Shown here: piece by piece, positions 24,001 through 37,500 of the stretch
How positions within the stretch are numbered: position 1 is the stretch's first letter
Layout of the letters: each line of letters begins with the position of its first letter
NCBI GenBank assembly: GCA_022577435.1
Contig: JAKOON010000009.1
Coordinates: 5,920,671-5,984,670 of the forward strand
DNA length: 64,000 bases
Direction: 5' to 3'
DNA from: Embiotoca jacksoni
Lineage: Eukaryota; Chordata; Actinopteri; Embiotocidae
Notes under the pieces: model-generated
Told to the model about the DNA's origin: nothing
Database searches by the model: none
The model's input: the letters and a program-made list of their open reading frames with translations, nothing else
Program-made: the position numbers and the translations under genes

Positions 24001-27000
24001 GTAAGCACAGCATTTTACGGTCCTTTTCAGCTCCTAACTGTAACATATTGAGGTCATATACAAGAATCCACCGGGAGACGACCAAATTAGACCAAACATA
24101 GTCAAACATGCATGCAAGCCATGCCTCAAGACCTGCATACAAGCTAACGTTACATTTTCCAGCAGCCTTCAAACAACCAGCCTATAATTAGACACTATCA
24201 TTACATTGTAGCTGAGCTTAGATCATCAAGTGAGTCAAGAGCAGCATTCAAACTTAGGTTTAAAGTGCCTTTAGATCCACAGGAGAATTTAGAGCTGTCG
24301 TTTACGGAGAGAGGCAGCGAGCGACTACAAGCACTTACTGAAAACAATTGAAAGGACTTTTAATGTAATCAGATTCGTTAGATTAACAAATAATAACACT
24401 TCTGCGAGTGAGTTGGACTCTGACACGTGAAGCCTGCGCCACCAGGTGGGACTCATTAGTTCATGTGGCTGAGAAGCAAATGTGACTCAGCTGAAATGCA
24501 GAGCACAGCCTGCAGTTTATTTTTATGTATTCCTAATCCTGCTTGAGTCATGTCAGTGGTTTCGTTTATCTGGGTTACCAGAATTGCTGTCAAATTACCA
24601 CAAAGTAGAAGTTACAAGATGGCCAATCCTTTAACTCATTCTCCCCTGCACGAGCGGAGACTCACGTAAATCTGTGCTTTTGTGTGTGAATGGAAAAAAT
24701 GAAGACAAATGAAGCAATACAAAAGGTTCCACTTCACCAACATTACACTTCACCTGGCTGCAGCTCCAGACTGAAATCCACACAACACGCATGCAATGGC
24801 AGGAAAGACGACCAGCCTTTGAATAATTTTTCCTCCCATAAAAGCAAAACCTCAAAACCCTGTTTCCGCTGACTGGCTGCTTTTATTCCCTCTTGGATGA
24901 GGAGCGACAAAGGCAAACTGGTTCAGGAGGAACGAGTCTGGGAAAACTGCTGCATTCATCGACTCCACCGGCCAAACCGACGACTTGCCATGCTTTCTGC
25001 ATGATGTTACTGCTCTGACCAGAAATTAGGGTCCAGAGAGCCACTGTGAGATTTTGATGCAATTACTCTATCTGTGACACATCGTTTTTTGGGTTGTTTT
25101 CTTTTTGTGTCATTTCCTGGCATAGAGGCTAGTTGCTTCACCAGCTGGAGATCTGGCAAGTTAACTTTCAGTAAATCTATACATGTGGTAAACCGGCGAG
25201 GAAAAACAGACTTGATGTGCTTTATAGGCCGCCTCCCTCGTATATGACAGATAAATGTAGAGCTGAGGATGAGCTCAAATAAGACTGGGCACTTTATAGA
25301 TAAATCTGGACATTTATAGCTATAATGGGATGTTTTAAGTGTTTTTTTATGGAATAACCATTATTTTTAAAGTAAGAGGTACAATTTATTCAGGACCATA
25401 GTGAAAACCTCAGATATAAAGAAGAAGCCCAAATCCTGCAGTTCAACGCAGTCTACAAAAGTGTAACTCAAAAAAGCCTGTAAAATTTCACAAAATCTTT
25501 TCCTAATTTTCTTAACTCGTTCTTTTTTAACATATATTTCTTTTAGGTTTATTTCAATCTCCCTACATTTTGTTCTTAATGCTTTATGACACTCCCAAGA
25601 TACAACTCTGGTTGAAAATTCCAGAATAATTTTGAATCAGTATCATATTTCATTTATTTATCTAAAGTCTATTTAACATAGTTATTGTATAAATTATTTT
25701 TTATATATTATTCTATTATATATTTCCAAATTATATCTAAATTAGTCATCTGCGTAATTACAGACTATAACTTCTCCCCAGGAGGCCAAACTTCTCCAAA
25801 TATAGAAAACATTTAGTCCTGAATTTAAATGTTGACCAATTATCTGTATTCACATTAACCCACACAGCCATGCAGGTGTTTTAAAAAAAAAAATCTAATA
25901 TGGTACTAAGCTAATAAAACACTTTTTTATTCTGATGTCATCTCAACGTAACACCACTGCAGCTAACCAGAGGATCTGACTGGTTTGTCTAAACCCCGAT
26001 TATGTGGCACCGTTGTTGGATCAAAAGTATGGAAAATGTGGGGGAAAAAAACTAAAGCACCATCCCCCTTCAGCAGCTGCTCCAAAAATGTCCTTTAATA
26101 TTTCAATAGGCCTTTATACTAAAACACAAGTGAAAGCCATAATATTTAATGATGGCTCTGGACCATTAAAGCGTCTCAGTAAACCCTGTGACGGTGAGCC
26201 AGCCAACACTGGAACCCGTGCACATGAAGGACATGCCGTACTGATATTAAGTCTGTAGGAATAGTAAGGATGAAAACTTCTTTCTAAGTATCATATGAAT
26301 TCATTCTTATCAAATTCAAATCAGTTTTATGTCCCCAGAGAAACAATTGCATCTTTTTAAATGCTTTTCCACATTTTAAATACAGTTTACCTTTGAATAT
26401 TCTTACCTTTCATCTTATTTTCACCCTTAACATTTACTTGTAATCGTCTATGGGGGAGTGGCATGGGTTTAGAATAAGATGTTCAGAAAACGACATGCCT
26501 GCTTGGGGCGCTATGGGGTTAATTTTGGGGAATGTTAATGGCTTTATAGGTTGACTATATGGGAATTATACAGGAACTTAAACAAAATGAAAGCAAGTCT
26601 AACTGTCGTGAAGAAATTGACAAATTAACCACTGTACTTAGCATGAAAAGAGGGTAAAATATACAGTAATATTCACAGTCATGCTGTAAGGGAACAAACT
26701 ACTCAATTTAAAGTGATATTTCCTTCTTTTTTTTTCAAATCTTTTTTATACCCGTGTTATTTTCTATAGCGGCTCATAAAATTAATAAATGATATCAAAC
26801 TTGAAATCTGAAAAACTGTTACACAACACAGGTAAAACACACAGTGCCAAAAGTCAAATGAGGTCAGTGAGGACTGAAAGTAACCGGTCTGTGTCGTCTC
26901 CTCCCGAGCCAGTTCTGTCTCCACAGTTTCCCAGACACGTTGGAAAGACCGACTCATTTGTCTAAAGGTTTTTACTTTTGGAGAGCTGCATGTCTGGGCT

Positions 27001-28220
27001 TTTGTAAAATAATATGACTACTTTCAGCCTTATGAATGATCCAACAAGGCAGCAACCATTACCATTTTTAATCCTGCCAACACCAAGAATAATGTTACTT
27101 TTCCAGTTATACAGACTGTGTATATGAAGCTTTGTGCGAACCACTGGTATTGGCTTACTCAACATTGTCATCTCAGTTCAAATGCTGCAAGTTTCTAAAA
27201 CCTTTCATGTTTTACTCCTGTAAAGTGAATATTCGCATGGTATGGGAGAAAATTTTCATTTTCTCTTCCCAAATTACTGTATCTTGATGTTGACATATCA
27301 AATCCAAACTAACTTTCAAAAACTTAAACATGCATTGTCTTATTCTTTGGCAATTGAGGGCAACGAGTTGTGAACAACACCAACATCTGATGTTGATATG
27401 GTGAACAAGTTAGTAAACAGTTACGTTTAAACATCCAGTAGACACAGTTGAGTCGAATCCAGGACAGTGCAAGTCCAGTGTTTTACTTTAGTTTTTTACT
27501 GTTTTGGTCTCCATTAAGTCCTGAAGGAAATATCTGTCTGTTTAGCTGCTTAATGCTAGATTATGTTCCAACAGGTAGTCTCTTATTTCATCACAGACTT
27601 TTAATGAAAATGAGTTTGATGAGAGCATGCAGTGACTGTCAAAACATTTCAGTTTAACCAAGCGTCGACCTCCGGGGCTGAAAAATGAAGCCAACGCAGA
27701 GGTGCCAAGAGGCTGGCTGTAAAAGCGAGTCAATCCTCACAAAAAAAAAAAACACAACTAACTTTACAGCAGAAATAAACAGGTTTACATTCGATAGCAA
27801 AACACACTTTTGGTCTCTGTAGCTATTTTTTGCCCATACATGAAAATGATGTGGGGGATGACATTTTTTAACAACTCATTCATTTAAATTGGGCATAAAT
27901 AAGGGCAGGGCAGCCTTGAGTGACAGGCGGGTGCCATCACAGTAAAGTTTCAACCACAGACTCAGCCAGAACCATACAGACAGAGACGCTCCTCTGCGCT
28001 GGTTGCAGCAACCAGGCTTCATTCGGCCAGCTCCCCCCACACACAACCTCTTTGCCCATTTTTGGAAGGCAGAGTCAACCACTGCCGAGTTGGCGAAAAA
28101 CTGCTTCAAAACTCCTCTTCACAAAATTGTGTGATGTCATGGAGGCTACGTCTATTTTTTTAATAACAACAAAGCGATGAGCTGAAAGAGGCGAGAATGA
28201 TCAGTCTGATTTCACCTTCT
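21001..28220. other. Intergenic region between bcan and mrpl24
   Basis: These 7.2 kb hold no recognised gene on either strand. Interspersed repeat fragments occur at about 21800-22300 and 27665-27730. The rest is AT-rich with T and A runs. NES, CRABP2, ISG20L2, METTL25B and HAPLN2, which lie near this position in human, are not seen. Confidence 0.55.
21800..22300. repeat. Interspersed repeat, non-coding
   Basis: The stretch carries phrases seen in many fish spacer regions: GGGTCTGAAAATTGAAGCC, TGGCCACAAGGGGTTGGCTC, ATATAAAGTCAGTCATTTTT and AAACCCGAGGCTTTAATACG. A partial relative at 27670-27730 reads GGGGCTGAAAAATGAAGCC. It is probably a non-autonomous DNA element. Class and exact ends were not determined. 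Confidence 0.45.
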
Positions 28221-28418
28221 CATACTGTTTCTTTAATGTCTTTAATAATTTGTTTGTCGCTACAGTATTTTAAAGTCTATACACCTTCCTCTTGGCATCC
28301 TCTCAGTCTTTTTGCGAGTTGCCCTTCAGCTTGACTCCCTCCAGAACAAGGTCTGTTCAGAGTCCCTGTGAAAACTGGACAGCACAATAAGGAGCCTTAA
28401 TGTCTCTGATTTGCCTGG

Positions 28419-31224
28419 TCAGTACCAGTAGGACCTTTGGTGCCGCCTGTTCTCCTTGATACCCAGTTTCTCCATGACTTCCTCTTCCAGGGTTTTCAGA
28501 GATGGTGCGTACGTCTTTTCTAGAGTGTCTTCGGGGCTGGTATCTTTAGGCCCATCTGTAAAGGCAAAGGGCAAAAACAAATGAGACATTTTTAACAGTA
28601 TAAACATATAAAAAATATTAAGCTTTTAGCATAACAACTTAAATTTATACACAATGCAAGCAACAGGAATGACATCATGGGAGGGTTGTTCAGCAGTGTC
28701 AAAATTGAGCATTTCCCATGTGTCTTCCAGTTTGGATAGAAATATTTCCACTGTAAAACAATCAAACAGCATGACACAGAAAACTATTTTTGGTATCCAA
28801 GTCTGCACAGGGTTTACAAATATACAACAGCTGGCTTTAATGTGCTGACTGTCACTTTCACATGGAATAAACTGGTTACTGAAAAGACGACCCCTCCAAT
28901 CAAAACACACACTCTCACCTTTCCACTGCTGTGGCACGATGCCATCTCGTCGCTCCACAACAGGTTTTGGGATGATTCGACCTGTCCTGGCTGACACTCG
29001 AACCCTCTCGCCCTCCTCTGTGAACTTCCACTCCACCTCAGTTGGCTTCCTGCAGTATTAAGATCATTCCGACAGAATTGGTCTGTTAACATATTAAAGA
29101 TCTGGTGCACGTATTTAGGAAATGCTGAATTACTCTTTAGCATTACATTGCTGTTTACTTTAATGATGATGTGGAGGAAAGCTAAGTATTAAATACAGCA
29201 CGTGAACATTACAGATGCACAGAGAATACAGACGTAACACAGATGTAACACCTCAAAATATCACTAGGGAAAGTAAGATGTGTCAGACTCATTAAAGACG
29301 AGCTCTTACTTTACTATTTTAGGTTTGTCGCTGTTCTTTACCTGGTGTTTTATTGTACGAACACCTGGAGTTCCAGCTTTTACTTAAGAGTTTAAATTAC
29401 CAATAATTTCAGACCATCTAATAAGAAGGACAAACAATCATTTTGACTGCTAACCTCCGTTGCACCTATTTTATCGTCCTTACATGGTTGTGTACAAGCA
29501 TATCCACAATTTGAACCAGGACTGTGGTTCAGCTTGCCGTACCTGTCTGAGGGGTCAATGAGGGCGATGTCGCCCAGCAGGATCGGAGCCTCGCTGGCGA
29601 TGTAGGTCCCACGGTAATCCAGCGTTTTTCCAATATACCTGTGATGCTGAGATGAAAAACGATAGTTCACAGTTCTCCAACTTAAAAGGTAGAAAGGCCA
29701 AACAGATCATGGCCAAATGGCTTTCTGTATTCGCTGCACCCTGATCGCAGACATCTGCCTCCATCTGCTGGTGCGAAAGAATAAATACATTGCGTTTTAA
29801 ACACTGCAAAGTCGTCACTGTTACCTTCATCTTCTGGTGAAATAATAGGTTTGGTAACGTCTTCTCTTTGAAGAGAGTGAAATATCAGAGAACAGATAGC
29901 TTTTCATCTTCTCAGCAGCAACATCATGCAGACTTTGATGCAATCAATTCATGCACTTATACAGCCAAAACAAGTCATTATAATCTTCCTGTTGGATAGC
30001 AAGACAGCAATCAAAAAAAATTACAGAATCAGAATAATTCAAAGAAGATATGAAACTAAATGTTCTATAAAATTGAACATGTCGGTGCAGTTTCCTTACT
30101 ATGTTCAGTCCCTCCAGGATGACCCAGTTTCTGTGTCTGAAGACTTGGATCACTTTTCCCTGCTTCCCTTTGTCTTTCCCAGCAAGAATCTCGACCTGAG
30201 AAACAGATGAAAAGCCAATACTGATTTCTATGCAAACAAAATTAATTGATGCACTTTCATTACATTATTAAACTGAGATTGACCCCAAAAAAAAAATTGA
30301 GTTTCACAGTTGCAACCGGCAGATTCGCTCTCAGTAGTCCTCATGCATTAGTTACAGCAAATGGATCTTACTTTTCATGACACGAGCTTAGTTTTCGAAA
30401 CACAAAAATAATTCAAGCCAGAATATTACAAGCATCAGCTGTATGTCCTCTTAAAGTTGGATCAGCATTTTAAGTGTGTAGGTTTTAGGGGTTCTTTTGG
30501 CAGAAATGGAAGATAACATTCATAATTAAATGGTTGTCAGTCTTTCTGAGGGACTGGCATCCTGTGTCCAGGGCGTACTGTGGCTTCACCTAAAGTCAGC
30601 TGGGACTTGACCCTGTTCAGTACAAAGCGGGCATAGATAATGGAAAGATATCATTGTAGTTATGTTTTCATTAATAGTCTATTCTTCTCTGTTCTATTGA
30701 TGCTGTGTGATGTTTTGTTGTTTTTGTGTGAACCCCAGGAAGAGTAGTGACATCTTTGTGGAAGAAATAAAGAATAACAAGTAAAGACTAACTTTTGCTT
30801 GATTGCTCTGAGACTTTACTTATTTAAGACCTTTTTAGACTTAAAAGCAAAACTTCTGACCTGCTGAAAAAAAACCAACACAGTTGCACTTAAACATCTA
30901 TATACCTTGAATATTTAATCGTTACTAATACGGTGGGGCGGGGGGGAGGGGACTCCGGGTATAAGAAATCACTTATAGCTCTGACAGAAAAATGTACTCG
31001 TATCATTTCAGGTTTGCTTGCAAGTCCTGAGTGTTTCTCACCGTGTCCCCTCGGAGCACCGACCAGTCCTGTGGCTCCAGCGGCTCCACAAACACCTTCC
31101 TCCTCTTCTTCCCCGGAGGATTCAGCCTCTTTGCAGCCGCCGTCCACGGTCTGTTGGTGCCGTAACGGTAATCTTTGGGCACGACGACCCTGGCCGCCAT
31201 CGACAGAAGAACGGTCAGCCTCAT
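28419..31224 (-). CDS. mrpl24: Mitochondrial large ribosomal subunit protein bL24m
   Basis: This is a protein of the large subunit of the mitochondrial ribosome, of the bL24/KOW family, which binds rRNA early in assembly. Five exons: 31042-31224, 30100-30195, 29543-29646, 28919-29049 and 28419-28555. They sum to 651 nt and give 216 aa, the same length as human MRPL24. The KOW segment is in exon 2 (VEILAGKDKGKQGKVIQVF). Later conserved stretches include RYIGKTLDYRGTYIASEAP and GRIIPKPVVERRDGIVPQQW, and the C-terminus is RSYWY, like the VYWY end of the human protein. The N-terminus MRLTVLLSMAARVVVPKDYR fits a mitochondrial targeting sequence. All junctions are GT-AG with matching phase. The gene lies between bcan and hdgf, as expected from 1q23 synteny. 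Confidence 0.96.
30475..30660. repeat. Degenerate interspersed repeats in mrpl24 intron 1
   Basis: The first part (GTGTGTAGGTTTTAGGGGTT, then GGCAGAAATGGAAGATAAC) is related to the repeat at 6045. The second part (ACTGGCATCCTGTGTCCAGG, CAGCTGGGACTTGACCCTGT, AGCGGGCATAGATAATGG) looks like a decayed copy of the common fish repeat that reads AGCTGGGATAGGCTCCAGC and ends in ATGGATGG. Both are old by divergence. Confidence 0.5.
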
Positions 31225-31350
31225 TGTGCTGCAGGGACCTCATCAAATAAAAAAAAAGCACGTTTTCCGTCAACACCGCCAGGTCACAATAGCAACACCA
31301 AGCGAAGCTAACGTTAGCTTCCGGAGACGCTATCTTTAACGTTAGCTCAG
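31225..31350 (-). promoter_or_regulatory. mrpl24: mrpl24 promoter and 5' UTR region
   Basis: Upstream of the ATG the sequence holds a perfect 16-bp palindrome, AAGCTAACGTTAGCTT, at 31305-31320, and a second AACGTTAGC copy at 31338-31346. No TATA box is seen. Assignment as promoter rests on position. Confidence 0.4.
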
Positions 31351-32740
31351 AGTGGCTGATCAGTCGCCATTGTTTTCTCAAATACACAAAACTCAAATGA
31401 GACTGATATTTATGTTTTCAATACAGCCAACAAGTCAAAATGTTGGAATAAAAAGAAAACGGAGTCATGGACATGCAGAAAGAGCTTACCCCCTTGTTGG
31501 TGTCAATGTCACATGCAGCAAGGCTCGACACTCACGCTAAAAAAAAGAAAGAAATCCGCCCGCAGCGCCACCTGCTGGATAGGAGGGTCAGAGCTGTCTT
31601 CACGCATGCGCACTGGGAAAATGTAGTTTGTAGGCAACAGCGATGACGGGTTTGATTTGTGGGCGTGATGCAGGCCGCTGAGGGAAAAATGACCTTCACA
31701 CTACTGTAGCTGTGTACATCAGTGTATTCAAACCATAAAGGATTACTGGGAGGTTTACAATTCACAGAAGAAAAAATTACAATGTTTTACTTATCTGAAA
31801 TAAACTGCTCAGAAAATAAGATCACTGCTAGAGGAAAATCATTTTTGGATTGGAAAACCCTTTAGGTTTTTCTGCTGTCGCTATATATATTAAACTGTAA
31901 ACAAAGTAGTTCAAAGTAGCTCTAATTTCAGCAGCTACAACAGTAACATGATGCTTACACACTGATGCTTCAGTATTAATAATCTAACGATGTCATATAA
32001 TACTACATCAATCGGGAGGTACAAAACCAATCATTTCTCTTTAATATTTTACATTTATTTTGCTGCTATAACTTAAAAACTAAAGTAGGATTTTTAATGC
32101 AGGACATTTACTCTTAATAGAGTATGTTTTCATTGCTGTATTGGTACTTTTACTTAAGTAAAGGATCTGAATACTTCTTCCACCACTGGAAACAGATGCA
32201 CCAGCACCCACACAGATCATTTCAAAATCAATATCAAAAACAAAATGGAACAACAATTTTCCATTCAGCAACTCATGAATAACATTGTGTATATGCACAA
32301 ACACTATGATTAAAGAACTCAAACTCAACCTAACCTCATGACAAATTCAATGCTGTCAGGACGTGTTGCATAACACCAAATCTAGTTCAGCTATGGCAGC
32401 CTTTGGGGCCAAACTGTGCTGTAAGGCTCTCTGGGGAGCAAATTATTTGTGACAACTGCACACAGACACACAAAAAGGTTCCATTGTTAGTGTCATACAT
32501 TTGCATCAGGGAGGTACTTGGTTTAGGAGGTAATTTACAACTCATGATACTGATTTAAGAAAAAAAAAAAGAAAAAAAAAAGTGATTTCAAACAATGTAG
32601 TTGGTAAAATCAAAAACAGTTATTTTGATCTGACTCTTTTAGATTCTTTCCAAAAGTACAAAATGTTTAATCTATATTAAACAAGCAGGGTTTGTTGGAT
32701 CCAAACATGACAGAAACAAATGTGGTTTTTTTTTTGTAAT
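31351..32740. other. Spacer between mrpl24 and the hdgf 3' end
   Basis: No gene is recognised. The left end (31351-31700) is somewhat GC-rich and may include distal promoter sequence of mrpl24. The remainder is AT-rich, with A runs near 32561-32581. Confidence 0.5.
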
Positions 32741-32747
32741 CAACATG

Positions 32748-34504
32748 TTTATTAAATGGACTGGCAACTACAATAGTAAACTAAGCGGCAGATTAAGATG
32801 AATGGCAGCTTTCAAAAGTAACAGAGAAAGCTGAACCAAAAAGTACACTTTATTAACAAATTAAACGCTTGGATTTAGCTCCAGATCTGAAGTGGCGCTT
32901 TGAGCTTTGACCATTATATAATCTGAAATCAGCGGTGTGGTGAAGGAAATGTGGCCGTCTGAGACACAACATTCAGAATTATTTTTGAAAAGCTGTGTTT
33001 TCCCTTAAATTCACAACTTGATCAACTGCAGGCTGATGTTTCCAAATACACGAAAGAACACTGAAGCAATGACATTGACATCCAAGTAACATGATGGAAA
33101 AGCTTGAACCTTTCAATTCAATTTGCACCAAAATGATCTACGGTGGAAAATAACACCATATTTTTGACCATGTTGTCTCAACAAATGATTGAATGAAACA
33201 TTAAAACATCACAACTTTGTTTCACAACCAAAATAATAAGACCACTGAAGTAAAACAGACTCATATTCCAGTTAAGAGGATGGGAAAAGAAAAAGTCAGA
33301 TGGTTCCCTGCACATATTCTTTCTGTTTAGTTTCTCCAAAAAAAAAAAAAATCCCACTTTGTGCAGATCAGAGCCAAGAAAGAAACATATTTGGTACGAT
33401 CAATTACTGAATGCAATCAAGTGTTCTTGACAATCACATCTCCAGTTTTTAAGCAGCGGTGGCACTGCTGAGCTAAATAGAAATTTATAATAACACGAAA
33501 GTAAGAGTTACTTTTGAAAGAATTTGTCAGATAATTTCTTCAGATAAAAGGTAGCAATGACTTACTTCCCCCCCACAGCAGTTACGAGTGCTCTTCCCCG
33601 ACTCGAGCTCAGACACAACAACATTCAGGAATGTCTTTCTGCTTTCAACGATGCACATCATCAGCTAAATAGAGTTAGAGAGCGGTTTCTTCTCGGAGTA
33701 ACTGCAAAGTAACAGTGTGAATCCTAAAACAGTTCTTCTCAAATGGGGTTTTACATATTCAATATGTTCAAAAGCCAAGTAGTCCACATGTGGGATCCTG
33801 TGAAGTTAACCACATAATTTGGTCACCTGCATGAAGCAATACACACCAAAGCAACAAAACCAGTGTTGCATAAAAATGTCACAGAGCGAACGAGACAACA
33901 ATTGATGGGGCAGGAAAAAAAAAAACCATCTCGAAGTGCAACTCATCATGTATCCAATGACTGAATAAATGACTTGAATTAGGCTGAGAAACTAGGTGAT
34001 ACAAATGGAAGAAAACCAGTTAATCTTTGAACTAAGTCTGAAAGCGTTGGTGAAAATTTTTTCTTTTTCTGTACAATATCTATGTTTTAAAACCAACAAA
34101 TGGGAGTATGTCAACTATTTATGTTTTTGTGATTTAACTTTTTTTTTTTTTACATTTATTTAAATTCAGTGTTTATTCCCTCTCAACTGAAAAATGTTTT
34201 GACACCTAGCATTCAGTCTTTGTACTTATGTAATTGCACTTAGAAATAAAAAATATATACACACCAAAATCTCATTTATAAATGAGCCCTAAAATGCTCG
34301 CTTCAATTGTTTGAAATCAGATTAGCAAACTTTTTGTTTCTGGGATATATGATATCCCAAAAATAGCAAATGAGGACTTGTTTGTCTCTCAATACAAATT
34401 CTCTTATTAATGGCTGAAATGTGGCATCCTGCAGGTAATCATGGTGATGCTTAAATTCCAGAGAGAAGCGTCAAAGGTTGTTGGTTTTCTTCTGTGAGTT
34501 GACG
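32748..34504 (-). other. hdgf: Probable long hdgf 3' UTR
   Basis: Following the hdgf stop there is no open frame of note for 1.7 kb. Two AATAAA signals on the minus strand (plus-strand TTTATT at 32849-32854 and 32748-32753) could end the transcript. Mammalian HDGF also has a 3' UTR over 1 kb. The extent is inference. Confidence 0.42.
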
Positions 34505-37500
34505 TTAAGCACTGTCTGTCACAGGCTGCAGAGAGAACACGGAGAAGCAATTAGAGGAAATATTTAATCAATTTTCTCTTTCTCTTTTAGACACTACAAA
34601 AAACATACATACAACTCTCACAATTTATTTTTGCATTGCTGTAAAATATGTCCATTTAACATTACTGCCACCCATTTATTTTATTTTTAATTTTTTTTTA
34701 AACCATGGCTTGTTATAACTTCCGTGCATCCACTGTTCTCTGTGCAGTGAACGTCATGTTTTTGTTTTAAGTGTTGGTGTGTTTGGCGGTTTGTCTGCAG
34801 TTTTCACATCCACCTGCAGAGCATCGGCTGTCAAACACGGCGCTTTTTAAAGCAAGAAATGGCCAAAATGTAACCGGCGGTACGGCGCTTTTATCTCCCC
34901 CTTTTGCCAATGGCAAGAGATTACAAAAACATTGTTGATGCTTGCTCGTCGTTGGTTCCTCCTTTGCTTGCTCCATAGATACTCTTGCGAATATGGCAAT
35001 TTAAAACATTGGATAAATTGTTTTGAGTGCCAATCCCCCCCCCCATCCCCACCACCACCACATGAACATTTGGAAAGTCTAGGAAAGCCAAATGCTTTTA
35101 TTGGCATTGTGAAAACCTATTTGTCAAGGGCTTGAATACATTCATGTATATGTAAAACCCCCGCACTATAGGTTTAAATTTGGGTCCGAACAGTTTATAG
35201 ACCTATCATAGATAGATCGGTGTTGACATATGTGCTGGCCAATATAAATCTTTTTTTTTTTACAGAACATTTCAGAAAAAGAAGCTTGGGATAAATTAAA
35301 AATTCTTCTATTTGTGTTAGTTGTTTATATAGTTTTTTTTTTATTACTATCAAAGTCACAGTGAAGTTTACCATTACAGTGCACTGATGTCAGTGTGGAC
35401 AATACACTGGAAAATATGCTGCCTCCATTACATATATTTATCGCAATTGTCAAAACTAAATAAAACATCTGTGTCCATGATAATGTTTATCATTTTTTAC
35501 TTCTGGTTCTCATTTCTCAACAATTAGAAGATAAAAGTACCATTCTGACTCAAATATACAACAGTAACAATTAACAAGTTTCATTCCTGGAAATCATGTT
35601 TGAAAAAGTGAGCTTGTCCATTTATGAAGTTTTTCCTCTTTCAAAGGATTTCAAAGTATTCTTCTAAAAAAAACATTGTCCTAAAATCACAGTCACCTAA
35701 TTAGCCCAATAAATAGTAAAGTTTTTCTAGACTCACCACTTAAATGTCAGAACTTCACACAAGGACATAAATACAACTAAAGAAAATTAAATGTTCACTG
35801 AGAAATATAATACTTTACTGGGATGAACGGCAAACAGTGGCTGCTTGGAAGTAAATGAGGGGGAAAAAAAGTAAGAGAAAAAGAAAAAAAACACCATCGT
35901 GGTCTTTTAACACCCAAACTGAGTCCTAATCATTTGATGTGTCCCAGGTAACCAACATTAGTAATCACTGTCTGACCTTATCTGCTGTTAGCTGGCCCCC
36001 TGCTGGAGCATTTTCCTGGGCCTCTGGTTTTGACTCGCTCAGTGAGGAAGGAGCTGTTGCCTTGGGTCCAGCCACATCGTTGAGCTTGGCCTCTGTCTTA
36101 GACTTGTTGCTGTCTCCTTTAGAATCACCTTCCGTCTCTTTGTCCTTTGGCCGCTTGGGAGATGCCTGTAAAAGGTTGGACCAAGTGTCGGAGGACCAGT
36201 TAGCGTCACGATGAACTGACCACGAAGCGCTCTACGTGGACTGACTGACTGACAGGTTGGAACTCACCTCTGTGGACTCCTCCGCTTTTCGTTTATTTCC
36301 TCCCCTCTCATTTTTCTCGTCGATGACCAGAGCCCCTTCGTCCTCGTCGCTGCTGCCTTCAGCATCTGCCTTTTCTGAACTGCCTGTATCGCCTGCTCCT
36401 TCTGACGCGTTGTCCTTCTTCGATGACTAAAGGCAGAGATTTACATATCGGTGAAAGACAAGCAAACAAAAACAAAAAAATCGACTTCATTCTAGAGCTG
36501 TCAATTAGTTGAATTGTGTGAAAACATCGGCAGGACTGCGTATATCATGCATCATGCAAGAAATTTCCCCTCGGGGATTAATAAAGTGAATAAAATCAAA
36601 ATCAAAAATATCATATCATATATCATGCAAGAAATTTCCCCTCGGGGATTAATAAAGTGAATAAAATCAAAATCAAAAATCAAAAAAAATTTGCATCTTC
36701 ATCCATGTGCACAAGGCACCCACACATAAAGAATCCCCACAGGAGGTCAAAAACTACACAGTTTACCTGCACAAGCAAAACCTTTTGGGCACCTTTCCTC
36801 ACACCCTAAATGCATCACGAGTCTGTTGCATTATCATTACTTTCTTGCCTTTGTTAGCAGCTTTGTGCTAACACTTTGAAGTCATCTCCTTCCAAACAAG
36901 GCAACACTAAAAATACCATCTTTAATCTGACCCAGACAGACCAATGAGGTGACATATCACCTCATTGGTCTGTCTGGGTGAAAGTATATGTACTCGCAGT
37001 AGATCTCAATCTAGACGTAGACATCTACCCACCTCGTAGCCTTCATGTGTGACGGTGGGGTTGTTCTCGATCTCCCAGAGTCCCTCAGCAAAGCCTTTCC
37101 TTTTGTTTGCTTTTCCAAACTTCTCCTTGCATTCATCATACGGGAACAAATCCTTGGCCCCCAGGAATGCCCTACAGAGGTCGAAACATTACCTCGTGCT
37201 TTTTCGGTAAATGTACATCCAAATATGTCTGTTCTCACACCGAGATAAATGAGCACGCTTTACACTTAAGTCACGATGAAGTTTAGGGATGAAATGGTTC
37301 ATCATTTGTTACAATAAGTGAAGTTACAACATTTAAAAAAAAGTCCACAGAGAAATCAAGAGGTCACCCAGAACATCAACAACATCATGTTTCATTTCGA
37401 GACAGTAAGTATTCACTCTGAAAATGTACAATTTCATGATAATCTGTCCAGAGATCACTAAGATAACTTGTCTTGGACAAAGGTTAGATTCAAGAGTGCC

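Larger units (their letters stand above)
36427..37032 (-). other. hdgf: hdgf intron between exons 3 and 4
   Basis: This 606-bp intron contains the 71-bp tandem duplication and the perfect hairpin listed separately. No exon is seen. Confidence 0.7.

Noticed and set aside
36930..36979. Calling the perfect hairpin a microRNA gene
   Set aside because: The stem is 23 bp with a 4-base loop, shorter than a Drosha substrate, and perfect pairing is unusual for microRNA precursors.
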